From NCBI GenBank assembly GCA_016124315.1, contig WGNW01000073.1, positions 1 to 64,000 on the forward strand: a stretch of 64,000 nucleotides of DNA, read 5' to 3'. The DNA is from Alphaproteobacteria bacterium. GTDB lineage: Bacteria > Pseudomonadota > Alphaproteobacteria > SMXS01. The notes beneath the pieces are model-generated. The model ran no database searches and had not been told where the DNA came from. It worked only from the letters and a program-made list of their open reading frames with translations. Position numbers and translations under genes: made by a program. Positions 36,952 to 47,051 of the stretch are shown here, in pieces. Each line of letters opens with the position of its first letter. The first letter of the stretch is position 1.

Positions 36952-38550
36952 TCAGGCGAGCCGCTCGCCCAGCGGCAGGTTCAGCAGGTCCGGTTTGCGC
37001 ACCTTGGTGGCCGACATCGGCCATTCGGTCACGAACCGCACGTAGCGCGGGATCTTGTAGCTGGCGATCTGGCCCCTGCAATGGGCGATGACGCCCGCCC
37101 CGTCGAGGGCGCCGCCCGGCGCCAGCTCGATGAAGGCGGCCGGCACCTCGCCCAGCCGCTCGTCCGCCACGCCGACCACCTGGGCCAGCTTCACCGCCGG
37201 GTGGGCCATCAGGAAGCTCTCGATCTCGACGGCCGCCACGTTCTCGCCGCCCACCTTGAGCATGTCCTTTACCCGCCCGTGGAACCGCACACGGCCGCCC
37301 TCGTCGAGCGAGCATAGGTCGCCAGTATGGAGCCAGCCGTCCCGCAGCGTCTCGGCGGATTTCGCCGGGTCCTTGTAGTAGCCCGAGAAGATCGCTCCCG
37401 AGCGGATCAGCAATTCGCCCTTCTCGCCCGGACCCAGCGTCTCGCCTGTTTCCCTGTCGACCACGCGCAGCTCGACACCGGGCAGCGCCCGGCCGTTGGT
37501 GGTCAGCCGCTCCTCCAGGCCGTCCTCCGGCATGCCGGCGCAGACGATGCCGCAGGATTCCGTCAGCCCGTAGGCGGCGGTCTGTACGGCGCCCGGAAAC
37601 GCCTCCTGGAAGCGCTGCAGCAGCCCCCTGCCCCCGACGGCGTTGATGCGCTTCACCGAGCTTAGGTCGCGCCTCGGAAAATCCGCGTGGTTCATCAGGT
37701 CGGCGCAGATTGCCTCGAAGCTGGGCCAGATCCAGGTCGCGCACTCCCGCTCGATCAGCATCAGCGCCTCGCCGGCGTCGAAATGCCGTTGGGAGACCAT
37801 CGCGCCGCCGCCGCAGAATACGCACATCAGGGGCAGCAGGAACGAGATGTGGAAGGCGGGCAGCGGGTTCCACATGCGGTCGTCCGGCCCGATAGCGTAG
37901 CGGTAGCGCCACAGGTCGACCGCGCTGCCGACGAGGGCGTGATGCGGCACCAGGCAGCCCTTGGGGTTGGCGGTGGTGCCCGAGGTGTACATGATGATGC
38001 CGGTGTCATCCGAATCGACCGGGACCGGCAATGCCAGGTCCGGATCCGTCATGGCCTCGAAGGCGGCCTGGCCGACGAACCCCTCGCCGGCGCCCGCCCC
38101 GAAGATCACGACGGACCGCAGCCGGGGCGCGCCCGCCGGATGCAGCGCCATCGGATCGCCGCCGAGGCCCGGCAGCGCGTCCCGCAGCAGCGCCTCGAAG
38201 TCCACGTGCGGCTTCATGGCGTCCGAGGTCAGCAGCACCGAGACGTCGGCGTTCTCCAGCACGTATCGCAGTTCGCGGGCCTTGTAGCGGACGTTGACCG
38301 GAACCAGCACCGCGCCCAGCAGGGCGATCGCCCACACCAGCTCGACGAACTCGATGCCGTTCGGCATCAGCAGGCCCACATGGTCGCCCCGGCCGACGCC
38401 CAGCGCGGCGAGGCTGCGCGCGCGCCCCGCGGCGCCCTGCCGCAGCGCCGCATAGGTCCGTCGTCCGTCCGGAAACACCAGCGCGTCGCTGTCCGGCCAC
38501 AGCGCCGCCGCCCGCTCGAAAAGCCCGGCGGCGGTCCTGATCTCGTCCAT
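36952..38550 (-). CDS. AMP-dependent acyl-CoA synthetase/ligase
   Basis: 532 residues from ATG 38550. A TTG at 38559 is nearer to the GGAGG and may be the real start. ANL-family motifs: the phosphate loop MYTSGTTANPKG (about 178-189), AYGLTESCGIV (near 317), GWLHTGDLCSLDE (near 395) and a C-terminal domain with VKDMLKVGGENVAAVEIE (413-430). Activates a carboxylic acid to its CoA ester; the substrate is not evident. It ends 277 bp from mreB and is followed upstream by the ilvC terminator, so it has its own transcription unit. Confidence 0.9.
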   Translation of the reverse strand: MDEIRTAAGLFERAAALWPDSDALVFPDGRRTYAALRQGAAGRARSLAALGVGRGDHVGLLMPNGIEFVELVWAIALLGAVLVPVNVRYKARELRYVLENADVSVLLTSDAMKPHVDFEALLRDALPGLGGDPMALHPAGAPRLRSVVIFGAGAGEGFVGQAAFEAMTDPDLALPVPVDSDDTGIIMYTSGTTANPKGCLVPHHALVGSAVDLWRYRYAIGPDDRMWNPLPAFHISFLLPLMCVFCGGGAMVSQRHFDAGEALMLIERECATWIWPSFEAICADLMNHADFPRRDLSSVKRINAVGGRGLLQRFQEAFPGAVQTAAYGLTESCGIVCAGMPEDGLEERLTTNGRALPGVELRVVDRETGETLGPGEKGELLIRSGAIFSGYYKDPAKSAETLRDGWLHTGDLCSLDEGGRVRFHGRVKDMLKVGGENVAAVEIESFLMAHPAVKLAQVVGVADERLGEVPAAFIELAPGGALDGAGVIAHCRGQIASYKIPRYVRFVTEWPMSATKVRKPDLLNLPLGERLA

Positions 38551-38640
38551 GTCTACCAAGGCGTCCTCCCTCGCCGGCCGAACGTTAGGCCATCCCGGCG
38601 ACAAGGAAAACGAGGATCGGCCGTCTGCCCAAAGCGAAAG

Positions 38641-38663
38641 ACCCCCGCTCGAGGGCGGGGGCC
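38641..38663 (-). terminator. Rho-independent terminator of ilvC
   Basis: On the minus strand a GCCCCCGCC-ctcga-GCGGGGGT stem is followed by a T-rich stretch (TCTTTCGCTTT). It lies about 30 bp after the ilvC stop. Confidence 0.7.
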
Positions 38664-38690
38664 TTGGATTTCGGCAGTGGCTTGAGCCGC

Positions 38691-39761
<1,071 letters not shown>

Positions 39762-39802
39762 TTAACGCCCGAGGGCCGATTGCGCAAGGTTAAGAAGTGA
39801 GG

Positions 39803-40315
39803 CTACATGCCCTCCGCGCCGCGCCGGATGGCGACCACGCCGGTGCGCGACACGTCGACGAGGCCCAGCGGCTTCATCAGGTCGACGAAGGCGTCGATCT
39901 TGTCCGAATTGCCGGTGATCTCGAAGGTGAAGGAGCCCGTGGTGGTGTCGATCACCCGCGCGCGGAACGCATCCGCCAGTCGGAGGCTCTCGACCCGGGC
40001 CTCGCCCGTGGCGGCCACCTTGACCAGCGCCAGTTCGCGCTCCACCGACGGGCCTTCCACGGTCAGGTCCGAGACCTTGTGCACCGGCACCAGCCGGTCG
40101 AGCTGGGCCTTGATCTGCTCGATCACCATCGGCGTGCCGCGCGTCACCACGGTGATGCGCGACAGGCCCTCGGCGTGGTTGGTCTCGGCCACGGTCAGGC
40201 TCTCGATGTTGTAACCCCGGCCCGAGAACAGGCCGATGACGCGGGCGAGAACGCCCGCCTCGTTGTCGACGATCACGGCCATGGTGTGCCGTTCGATCGG
40301 TTGCTGCGGTCGCAT
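39803..40315 (-). CDS. ilvN: Acetolactate synthase small (regulatory) subunit
   Basis: 170 residues from ATG 40315, the normal length. N-terminal ACT domain (VIVDNEAGVLARVIGLFSGR, 14-33, then GYNIESLTVAETNHAEGLSR) and a C-terminal IlvN regulatory domain (LMKPLGLVDVSRTGVVAIRR). Binds the catalytic subunit and mediates feedback inhibition by valine. Starts 34 bp after ilvB. Confidence 0.96.
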   Translation of the reverse strand: MRPQQPIERHTMAVIVDNEAGVLARVIGLFSGRGYNIESLTVAETNHAEGLSRITVVTRGTPMVIEQIKAQLDRLVPVHKVSDLTVEGPSVERELALVKVAATGEARVESLRLADAFRARVIDTTTGSFTFEITGNSDKIDAFVDLMKPLGLVDVSRTGVVAIRRGAEGM

Positions 40316-40349
40316 GATCGGCCTCTTCTTGCCGGAGACTTCGGGAAAG

Positions 40350-42116
40350 CTAGACGAGGGCAAGGTCGTCGCTGCGCACCAGCCCCGCATCCTTGGCGTT
40401 GAGCAGGATCTCGTTGTGCGCGGCGCCCGACGGCATCATCGGGAAGCAGTTCTCCAGCTTCGCCACCTGGCAATCGACGATGACCGGCCGCTTGACCGAC
40501 ATCATCTCCTCGATGACGCCGTCCACCTCCTCGGGCTTGGTCGCCCGCAGGCCGACGCCGTGCATCGCCTCGGCCAGCTTGACGAAGTCAGGCAGCGACG
40601 CCGAGTAGGAGTGGGCGTAGCGCCCCTCGTAGTTGATGTCCTGCCACTGGCGCACCATCCCCATGTACTCGTTGTTGAGGATGAACACCTTGACCGGCAG
40701 CTCGTGCTGCACGGCGGTGCTGAATTCCTGGATGTTCATCAGGATCGACGCCTCGCCCGCCACGTCGACGACCAGCGCGTCGGGATGGGCGAGCTGGACG
40801 CCGATGGCCGACGGCAGGCCGTAGCCCATGGTGCCCAGGCCGCCCGAGGTCATCCAGTGATTGGGATCCTCGAAGCCCAGAAACTGGGCCGCCCACATCT
40901 GGTGCTGGCCCACCTCGGTGGTGAAATAGGGCTTCCGGTCCTTGGTGAGGGCGTGCAGCCGCTGCAGCGCGTATTGCGGCATGATCACGTCCTGCCGGTT
41001 CTCGTATTTCAGGCAGTCCACGTCGCGCCACTTGTCGATCTGCGCCCACCACGCGGCCAGCGCCTGCTTGTCGGGCCGGTGCACCCCGGCCTTCCAGACC
41101 TTGATCATGTCCTCGAGCACGTGGCCGGCGTCGCCGACGATGCCGATGTCCACGTGGACGTTCTTGTTGATGCTCGAGCGGTCGATGTCGACGTGGATCT
41201 TCTTCGAGCCCGGCGAGAACGCGTCCAGCCGGCCGGTGATCCGGTCGTCGAACCGCGCGCCGATGTTGATCATCAGGTCGCAGTCGTGCATCGCCAGGTT
41301 GGCCTCGTAGGTGCCGTGCATGCCCAGCATGCCGAGCCACTGCCTGTCGGTGCTGGGATAGGCGCCCAGCCCCATCAGCGTGCTGGTGATGGGATAGCCG
41401 GTCATGTGCACGAACTCGCGCAGCAGCTGCGCCGCGGCCGGGCCCGAATTGATGATGCCGCCGCCGGTGTAGAACACCGGCCGCTTCGCCGCGGCGATCA
41501 GCTCCACGGCCTGCTTGATGGCCTTGAGATCGCCCTTCACCTGCGGCTGGTAGCTGCGGTGCTTGGTCTGTGGCGAGCCCGTATAGGGCCCCTCCTCCAC
41601 CTGGATGTCCTTGGGCAGGTCGACCACGACCGGGCCGGGCCGGCCATGGGTGGCGACGTAGAACGCCTCGTGGATCACCCGTCCGACGTCGGCGACGTTC
41701 TTGACCAGGTAGTTGTGCTTGGTGGCGGCCCGGGTGATGCCGACCGTGTCGGCCTCCTGGAACGCGTCGCTGCCGATCAGGTGGGTCGGCACCTGCCCGG
41801 TCAGGCAGACGATCGGGATCGAATCCATCAGCGCGTCGACCAGGCCGGTGACCGCGTTGGTCGCGCCGGGGCCGGAAGTGACCAGCACCACGCCGGGCTT
41901 GCCCGTGGAGCGGGCATAGCCTTCCGCCGCGTGCACGGCGCCCTGCTCGTGGCGCACCAGGATGTGGCGGATGTGGTTCTGCTTGAAGATCGCATCATAG
42001 ATCGGCAGCACGGCGCCGCCCGGATACCCGAAGATGGTATCGACGCCCTGCTCCTTGAGGGCGCGCAGGATCATGTCCGCGCCCGTCATGATGTTGCCCT
42101 GTGCTTCCGGCGGCAT
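40350..42116 (-). CDS. ilvB: Acetolactate synthase large (catalytic) subunit
   Basis: 588 residues from ATG 42116, which has AAGGAGAAGG upstream. Thiamine-diphosphate enzyme: FGYPGGAVLPIYDAIF (25-40), the ThDP-activating glutamate in RHEQGAVHAAEGYAR, and the metal-binding VVDVAGEASILMNIQEF with NNEYMGMVRQWQ near the C-terminus. Condenses pyruvate to acetolactate. First gene of ilvB-ilvN-ilvC. Confidence 0.96.
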   Translation of the reverse strand: MPPEAQGNIMTGADMILRALKEQGVDTIFGYPGGAVLPIYDAIFKQNHIRHILVRHEQGAVHAAEGYARSTGKPGVVLVTSGPGATNAVTGLVDALMDSIPIVCLTGQVPTHLIGSDAFQEADTVGITRAATKHNYLVKNVADVGRVIHEAFYVATHGRPGPVVVDLPKDIQVEEGPYTGSPQTKHRSYQPQVKGDLKAIKQAVELIAAAKRPVFYTGGGIINSGPAAAQLLREFVHMTGYPITSTLMGLGAYPSTDRQWLGMLGMHGTYEANLAMHDCDLMINIGARFDDRITGRLDAFSPGSKKIHVDIDRSSINKNVHVDIGIVGDAGHVLEDMIKVWKAGVHRPDKQALAAWWAQIDKWRDVDCLKYENRQDVIMPQYALQRLHALTKDRKPYFTTEVGQHQMWAAQFLGFEDPNHWMTSGGLGTMGYGLPSAIGVQLAHPDALVVDVAGEASILMNIQEFSTAVQHELPVKVFILNNEYMGMVRQWQDINYEGRYAHSYSASLPDFVKLAEAMHGVGLRATKPEEVDGVIEEMMSVKRPVIVDCQVAKLENCFPMMPSGAAHNEILLNAKDAGLVRSDDLALV

Positions 42117-42219
42117 GTTCGTTCCTTCTCCTTCGGAGGCCTGCGGGGACGGTTGCAATAGCATCGCAGCCCAGGGCGCGCAACGCCCTCACCCGCGCCC
42201 CGAGGCACGAGAGGGGCGC

Positions 42220-42248
42220 ACCCTACTGGCGGAATATTGCCCCGTCAA
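42220..42248 (-). promoter_or_regulatory. Promoter and structured leader of ilvBN(C)
   Basis: On the minus strand, TTGACG (42248-42243), 17 bases, TAGGGT (42225-42220). It lies just after the miaA stop. The leader before ilvB holds two hairpins (GCGCCCC/GGGGCGC at about 42196-42219, and an AGGGCG/CGCCCT stem about 42174-42192), which suggests attenuation. No leader peptide with clustered Ile/Val/Leu codons is seen. Confidence 0.5.
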
Positions 42249-42254
42249 GCCCCG

Positions 42255-43196
42255 TCATATAATTTCTGGAAAGACCAAATCGACAATTCTTTCCAATTGT
42301 TGCTCTTCGATCATGGCCCAGTCGGCGCACTGGTTGCGGAACCAGGTGGCCTGGCGCTTGGCGTACTGGCGGGTCGCCGCCTTCGCCGCCGCGACCGCCT
42401 CGTCCAGCGGGAGCTGGCCCGCCAGCGCCGCCCGCAGCTGGGGAATGCCCAGCGCCTTGAGGGCCGGCAGGTCCGGGTCGTGGGGCGGCAACGCCGCCAC
42501 CTCCTCCAGGGCGCCCGCCTCCAGCATGACATCGAAGCGCGCGTCGCAGCGGGCGCGCAGCCAGTCCCGCGGCGGCATCAGCACCAGCCGGGCGACGGCG
42601 CCGGCCGCAATGTCTTGCGCCAGCGGGCCGGCCGCGTCGGCCGCCTGCCATTCCGCCAGCGACCGCCCGGTGGAGCGAGCCACCTCCAGGGCGCGGGCGA
42701 TCCGCTGGGAGTCGCCGGGCCGCAGCCGCGCAGCCATCGCGGGGTCCTCGCGCGCCAGCAGCCGGTGCGCCGCCTCGGCGCCTTCCGCGGCCACCAGGCC
42801 GCGCACCTCGCGGCGGATGCCGGGATCGATGGCGGGCACCTCGGACAGGCCCTCGAGCAGCGCCCTGAAATAGAGGCCGGTGCCGCCGGTCACGATCGGG
42901 AGGCGGCCACGCGCCCTCACCTCGCCGATCGCACCGGCCGCGAGATCGAGCCAACGGGCGACGGAAAACGGCTCGCGCACCGAAGCGACGCCGTAGAGGT
43001 GATGCGGCACCCGCACCCTGTCGGCGGCCGTCGGCGCGGCGCTCAGCACCGGCAGCTCCCGGTAGAGCTGCATGCTGTCGGCGTTGACGATCTCGCCGTC
43101 GGCGCGGGCCGCCAGAGCCAGCGCGAGCGCCGATTTGCCGCTTGCGGTCGGCCCGGCAATAAGCATAACTTGAGGCCGCGTCTCGGGTGTCATCAC
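42255..43196 (-). CDS. miaA: tRNA dimethylallyltransferase
   Basis: 313 residues. P-loop AGPTASGKS (14-22); NADSMQLYRELPVLS (38-52), PHHLYG, GGTGLYFRALLEGL; and tRNA-binding ATRQYAKRQATWFRNQ (near 280). Transfers a dimethylallyl group to A37 of tRNAs reading UNN codons. Length is normal. Divergent from the serB-region genes, with about 98 bp between. Confidence 0.95.
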   Translation of the reverse strand: MMTPETRPQVMLIAGPTASGKSALALALAARADGEIVNADSMQLYRELPVLSAAPTAADRVRVPHHLYGVASVREPFSVARWLDLAAGAIGEVRARGRLPIVTGGTGLYFRALLEGLSEVPAIDPGIRREVRGLVAAEGAEAAHRLLAREDPAMAARLRPGDSQRIARALEVARSTGRSLAEWQAADAAGPLAQDIAAGAVARLVLMPPRDWLRARCDARFDVMLEAGALEEVAALPPHDPDLPALKALGIPQLRAALAGQLPLDEAVAAAKAATRQYAKRQATWFRNQCADWAMIEEQQLERIVDLVFPEII

Positions 43197-43294
43197 ACCA
43201 TACTTCGGTAAATACTGAACGGGGACAAGCTGCTGAAGACGAGTGCAGGGAATCGCTCAGGAGCCCCCGGTCCCAAGAGGAGAGGACATCAACA

Positions 43295-43537
43295 ATGTCG
43301 AAGATACTGACCTTCCAGGCCACCCCTGGGATCGCCAGGCTGACGCCGGTGCACCTTGAGCTGGTTTCGGCTGCGCTGAAGCGTGCCGGAGCCGCGGGCC
43401 TGAAGCCCAGGTGGATCACCAAGCACGTCCAGGCCGAGTTGCGCTACGAAGGCATCGGCGAGGACGAGGCCATCGAGGTCGCCAACGGCGCCGTGAAGGG
43501 CTCCGGCCTCAAGATCGAGAACAAAGTCGACGCCTAG
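43295..43537 (+). CDS. Probable detached N-terminal domain of phosphoserine phosphatase
   Basis: 80 residues from an ATG with AGGAGAGG upstream. The sequence ILTFQATPG...LTPVHLELVSAALKRAG...PRWITKHVQAEL follows the pattern of the N-terminal domain of full-length alphaproteobacterial SerB proteins. It ends TAG, and the G overlaps the GTG start of the phosphatase gene (TAGTG). The two are in different frames. This looks like a serB split by a frame change with translational coupling, or a sequence error. Another possibility is an independent small protein. Confidence 0.6.
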   Translation: MSKILTFQATPGIARLTPVHLELVSAALKRAGAAGLKPRWITKHVQAELRYEGIGEDEAIEVANGAVKGSGLKIENKVDA

Positions 43538-44175
43538 TGTCCGTTCGCCTGCTGATCGCGGACATGGACTCCACGATCATCGAGAACGAGTGCATCGACG
43601 AACTCGCCGACGCCATCGGGATCAAGGACAAGGTCGCCGCCATCACCGAACGGGCGATGCGCGGCGATCTCGATTTCGAGGCGGCGTTGCGCGAGCGCGT
43701 CGCCATGCTGCGCGGCCTGTCCGAGGACGCCCTGCAGCAGGTCTATGACGGCCGCATCCGGCTGACCCGCGGCGCCCGCGAGATGACCGACGCGCTGCAC
43801 CGGCACGGCGTGAAGTGCGTCCTGGTGTCGGGCGGCTTCACCTTCTTCACCAGCCGCATCGCCGAGGCCGCCGGCTTCGACGCCCACCACGCCAATACGC
43901 TGGAGATCGAGGACGGCAAGCTGACCGGCCGGGTCGCCGAGCCGATCCTCGGCGCCGACGCCAAGCTCGCGACCCTGCGGCGCTACGCTCGAGAACTCGG
44001 CATCGGCACCGACCAGATCGCGGCCGTCGGCGACGGCGCCAACGACCTGCCCATGATCCGCGAGGCCGGATTCGGCATCGGCTTCTGCGCTAAGCCCAGG
44101 GTGGCCGAGGCGGCCGGTTACCGCATCGACGAGCGCGACCTGACCAAGGTCCTCGACATCGTCGGCCTCGCCTGA
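43537..44175 (+). CDS. serB: Phosphoserine phosphatase (HAD domain)
   Basis: 212 residues from GTG 43537, which overlaps the preceding stop; the next in-frame ATG lies within the catalytic motif, so GTG is favoured. HAD motifs: ADMDST (8-13, nucleophile Asp), LVSGGFTFFTS (near 97), K at IK.K, and VGDGANDLPMI (near 167). Catalyses the last step of serine synthesis. Most alphaproteobacterial SerB proteins are near 290 residues, and the missing part matches the upstream 80-aa gene. Confidence 0.9.
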   Translation: MSVRLLIADMDSTIIENECIDELADAIGIKDKVAAITERAMRGDLDFEAALRERVAMLRGLSEDALQQVYDGRIRLTRGAREMTDALHRHGVKCVLVSGGFTFFTSRIAEAAGFDAHHANTLEIEDGKLTGRVAEPILGADAKLATLRRYARELGIGTDQIAAVGDGANDLPMIREAGFGIGFCAKPRVAEAAGYRIDERDLTKVLDIVGLA

Positions 44176-44211
44176 CCGCGCGCCCTTCGGCGGCGATCTC
44201 ACGATGCCCTT

Positions 44212-45468
44212 CTATCCGCTTTCCTGGCGTCTGCGATTGGGCTGACCGCCAAGATGGGCGCTCGCCCGGTAGACGAACGACAGGGGATCGGCGCCGACCT
44301 TGAAGGAGGAAAGGTAGTACATCCGTGCCACGATGGCGGCGAACAGTCCAAAGATCCCCCACTGCAACGGCGACGCCGCCCACTCCGTCGCCCTCACGCC
44401 GATGTCGAGAGCCTTGAGCAGCAGCACCACGAGCAGCAGCCCCGCGACCATGCCGAGGAACGACCGGGATCGCGGCGGGGGCCGGCTAACCGCGAACGCC
44501 AGGAACGGAAGCGTGCCCGGCAGGAGCATGAGAATGATCCTTCGCTGCAATTCGGCATGGACGAAGTGGCGGAGCGCTCGACCTCGCGAACGATCGCCCC
44601 ACTCGCGCGCCAGCTGCGGCAATGTCATCTCCTCTTCGGCCGTCGTGCCCGGGCGAAAGCCCAAAGACCGCGGCACGACGACCGGAACGTCGTACTGATC
44701 GAAGTCGATCACCTGCATATCTTCCATCCGGTTCTTCTTGATGACCGCGCGCCCGTTGCGCAGCCGAAGGAGGATGCCCCGCGTTCGGGGAACCTTGATG
44801 AATTGGCCCTCTTGCGCAGTGGCGACAAACGACCTTTTGCCCGCAACCGCCGACTGTAGGAACATTCCCGTCATTTTGCCGGACCCCGCGTTCATGGTGT
44901 CCATGCGCAGCGTGACGTCGTCGGCCAGCCGATTGAAAACGCCGACCTGCATCGGAAGCCCGAACGCACCGGTTTGCACCAGATATCCGAGCCGGTAGTA
45001 GGCAGTCGTGCTGAGCGGCTGGACGAACCCGAGCATGAGGAAGCTGAGGCACGAGATCGCGGCGGCATAGATCATCGGAACCCGCAGCAGTCTCACCGGG
45101 CTGGCGCCCGTCGCCGTCAGCGCCTCCATTTCCTGGTCGAGAACGAGCCTGCGGAAGGCGAGCAGTACGCCGAGAAACAGGCCTATGGGAAGCCCCAGAT
45201 CCAGATATTCGGGGATCAGCAGGTCGAGCATCTTCCAAGCGACGTGCATCCCGCCGCTCTCCTGGATGATCCGGTAGAACAGAACCGGCATGTACTGGAG
45301 AAACATCAGGGCGACTGTGATCAGGATCACCGAGAACAACGGCACGGCGATGAGCCGGATGAGGTAGGCGTCGATCCTCGACGGGCGACACGACGTCAGT
45401 CGGCCGACAATGCTTCCGCGACGCCATCCGGCCCCGAACGGTGAGCGAACCACGCTCCGCGCCCGCAT
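44212..45468 (-). CDS. LptF/LptG-family permease
   Basis: 418 residues from ATG 45468. A GTG at 45486 overlaps the preceding stop (GTGA) and may be the real start. Layout of the family: DAYLIRLIAVPLFSVILITV at the N-terminus, PIGLFLGVLLAFRRLVLDQE (split), LTATGASP (the E-to-T-A-G-S turn), a periplasmic jelly-roll domain, and three C-terminal membrane segments (FLGMVAGLLLVVLLLKALD). LptF and LptG form the lipopolysaccharide export ABC permease; which one this is cannot be told. Only one copy is here, so its partner must be elsewhere. Confidence 0.8.
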   Translation of the reverse strand: MRARSVVRSPFGAGWRRGSIVGRLTSCRPSRIDAYLIRLIAVPLFSVILITVALMFLQYMPVLFYRIIQESGGMHVAWKMLDLLIPEYLDLGLPIGLFLGVLLAFRRLVLDQEMEALTATGASPVRLLRVPMIYAAAISCLSFLMLGFVQPLSTTAYYRLGYLVQTGAFGLPMQVGVFNRLADDVTLRMDTMNAGSGKMTGMFLQSAVAGKRSFVATAQEGQFIKVPRTRGILLRLRNGRAVIKKNRMEDMQVIDFDQYDVPVVVPRSLGFRPGTTAEEEMTLPQLAREWGDRSRGRALRHFVHAELQRRIILMLLPGTLPFLAFAVSRPPPRSRSFLGMVAGLLLVVLLLKALDIGVRATEWAASPLQWGIFGLFAAIVARMYYLSSFKVGADPLSFVYRASAHLGGQPNRRRQESG

Positions 45469-45482
45469 GATCCATTCGGGAT

Positions 45483-46232
45483 TCACGACCGTGCGGTCGA
45501 CAGGGGGCTGGGTTGTCCGTCGCCGCCCAGGGATGCATCCGTGAGCGACTTCCAGAGGATACTGAACACGAGCCGGGAGTCCCGCCGCATCGGATGGCCG
45601 CCGGGCACGGCGACACGCCGCACATTGGCCTGCGGCAGCAACGGGCAGAGGCTGTTCCTTTCCTCCCTCCCGTGCACGCACAGCACCGGCACCCAGTCGA
45701 GTTCGCGGGCCGTCGGCATGGCGGGGACAGAGGGCTCGCCGCCGTTGAAGAGCGCCGAGGGCGAGGCCCGGTACTGAAATGTGTCTCCGGGCACGATCAG
45801 CGCCACGAACATCACCCGGGATCGTAACGCCGCCGGCAGCGCGGCAAGCCCGGCTTGCAGCACGTCGGCGCCAAACGACTGGCCGATCAGCGCGACCCGT
45901 TCCACCCCGGGCATCGCCAATGCCCGTTGGACCGAAGCGCGGATGAGCGCCCGGTTCTCGTCCGGCGAGCGGCGACGGCGGAAGAAGGTCAGGGAATTCA
46001 CCGTCAGCAGCGGAACGCCGTTCCTCACCAGCTGCTTGCCGACGTCGCGCCCCATCCCGACGCGCAGCCCCAGGTCGCCTGAGAACAGCACCGCGCCGAC
46101 GCCCCGCATGGTCGCCGGCGGCCTGGTCCTCGGGGAAAACGCCGTGTAGACCGGCCCCCCGAAATAGCCGACGAACCCCAGGAATGCCGCGATGGAAGCG
46201 ACGAGCACCAGGAGGGCAAGCAGCAGCTTCAT
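45483..46232 (-). CDS. VirJ/AcvB-like alpha/beta hydrolase
   Basis: 249 residues from ATG 46232 (GGAGG upstream). N-terminal membrane or signal segment (MKLLLALLVLVASIAAFLG). Then VLFSGDLGLRVGMGRDVGKQL (split 48-68), the nucleophile elbow ALIGQSFGADVLQAGL (near 117-132) and VLCVHGREERNSLCPLLP. VirJ/AcvB proteins are periplasmic and in Agrobacterium AcvB cleaves lysyl-phosphatidylglycerol. Here it is upstream of an envelope permease, not of a secretion system, suggesting a lipid role. Confidence 0.75.
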   Translation of the reverse strand: MKLLLALLVLVASIAAFLGFVGYFGGPVYTAFSPRTRPPATMRGVGAVLFSGDLGLRVGMGRDVGKQLVRNGVPLLTVNSLTFFRRRRSPDENRALIRASVQRALAMPGVERVALIGQSFGADVLQAGLAALPAALRSRVMFVALIVPGDTFQYRASPSALFNGGEPSVPAMPTARELDWVPVLCVHGREERNSLCPLLPQANVRRVAVPGGHPMRRDSRLVFSILWKSLTDASLGGDGQPSPLSTARS

Positions 46233-46347
46233 GGTCTTTCCTCCAGCACACACTGGAACGCCCTTCGAGGGAACGGCACGTCTCGAATGCTCAGGCCTGC
46301 CGGAGCGGCCGATCCTGCGAGGCGACCGGTCGCGGCATTGCGCAAAT

Positions 46348-46734
46348 CTATTTGACTGCCTTCGTGACCGCATCGAACGCGCCCAGCGGACACGGACCGT
46401 AAATCGAGCCGCCCCCTTCAATGGGCGTAATGGAATCCCCATGGCAGAGCTTGTTAAGCGCCTGCAACGTATAGCTGAAGCCGTTCTCGAACTTCAGGCC
46501 GACACACCGCCGCGGCAGGTGATTGAGGTAATATCCGTGAGCCGTCCGAAAGAGGACAGTCTGGTCGTCGATGACCTTGGCCTCCTCGATGGCCGGCGCG
46601 TCCAGACAATCGACCGTCTTCCCCGTCGGGAGATAGCGAGGCGTCTTGCCGGATTGGGCCAGACAGGCCTCCGGCAACATGAAAGAGGCTGCCACTGCAA
46701 ACGCAATGGTGGCGGGGAGACCGACCGATTTCAT
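46348..46734 (-). CDS. Exported DUF6491-like protein
   Basis: 128 residues with a signal peptide (MKSVGLPATIAFAVAASFML, AQS cleavage near 27). The mature part has the pattern DCLDAPAIEEAKVIDDQTVLF (split), YYLNHLPRRCVGL and LCHGDSITP seen in DUF6491 proteins, including three or four Cys that may form disulfides. Function unknown; acts outside the cytoplasm. Confidence 0.65.
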   Translation of the reverse strand: MKSVGLPATIAFAVAASFMLPEACLAQSGKTPRYLPTGKTVDCLDAPAIEEAKVIDDQTVLFRTAHGYYLNHLPRRCVGLKFENGFSYTLQALNKLCHGDSITPIEGGGSIYGPCPLGAFDAVTKAVK

Positions 46735-47051
46735 TGGAGCCCACTTTCCTGGGTGGCTGACGATTGAGATGTAAATGCCGCCCAGTCTTGCGCAAGTATC
46801 CACCAAACAAAAGAAGCGCCTTGTTTGAGTAAGCCTCGGGCGCCCCTCTTGCGAGTAGTGCGTCAACGGCCAATATTCTTGTCGTTCGCCGGTGGGTCTG
46901 GCCGCCACCGCCGGACGCGGCCCGGTGGGTCGCTGCGCGACGCCACGTTCACAGTGCCCCAGCGCGATCGGCCTCCTCGGCGCCGGTTTACGTCGCGGTC
47001 GTTTGGGGCCATGCTGCGACCGCAAGACGAGCCCAGGGAAACCGCGAGTCA

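Noticed and set aside
40236-42161. 641-codon open frame on the plus strand
   Set aside because: Antisense to ilvB and ilvN, both recognised with confidence; the translated protein is low-complexity His/Asp/Gln-rich.
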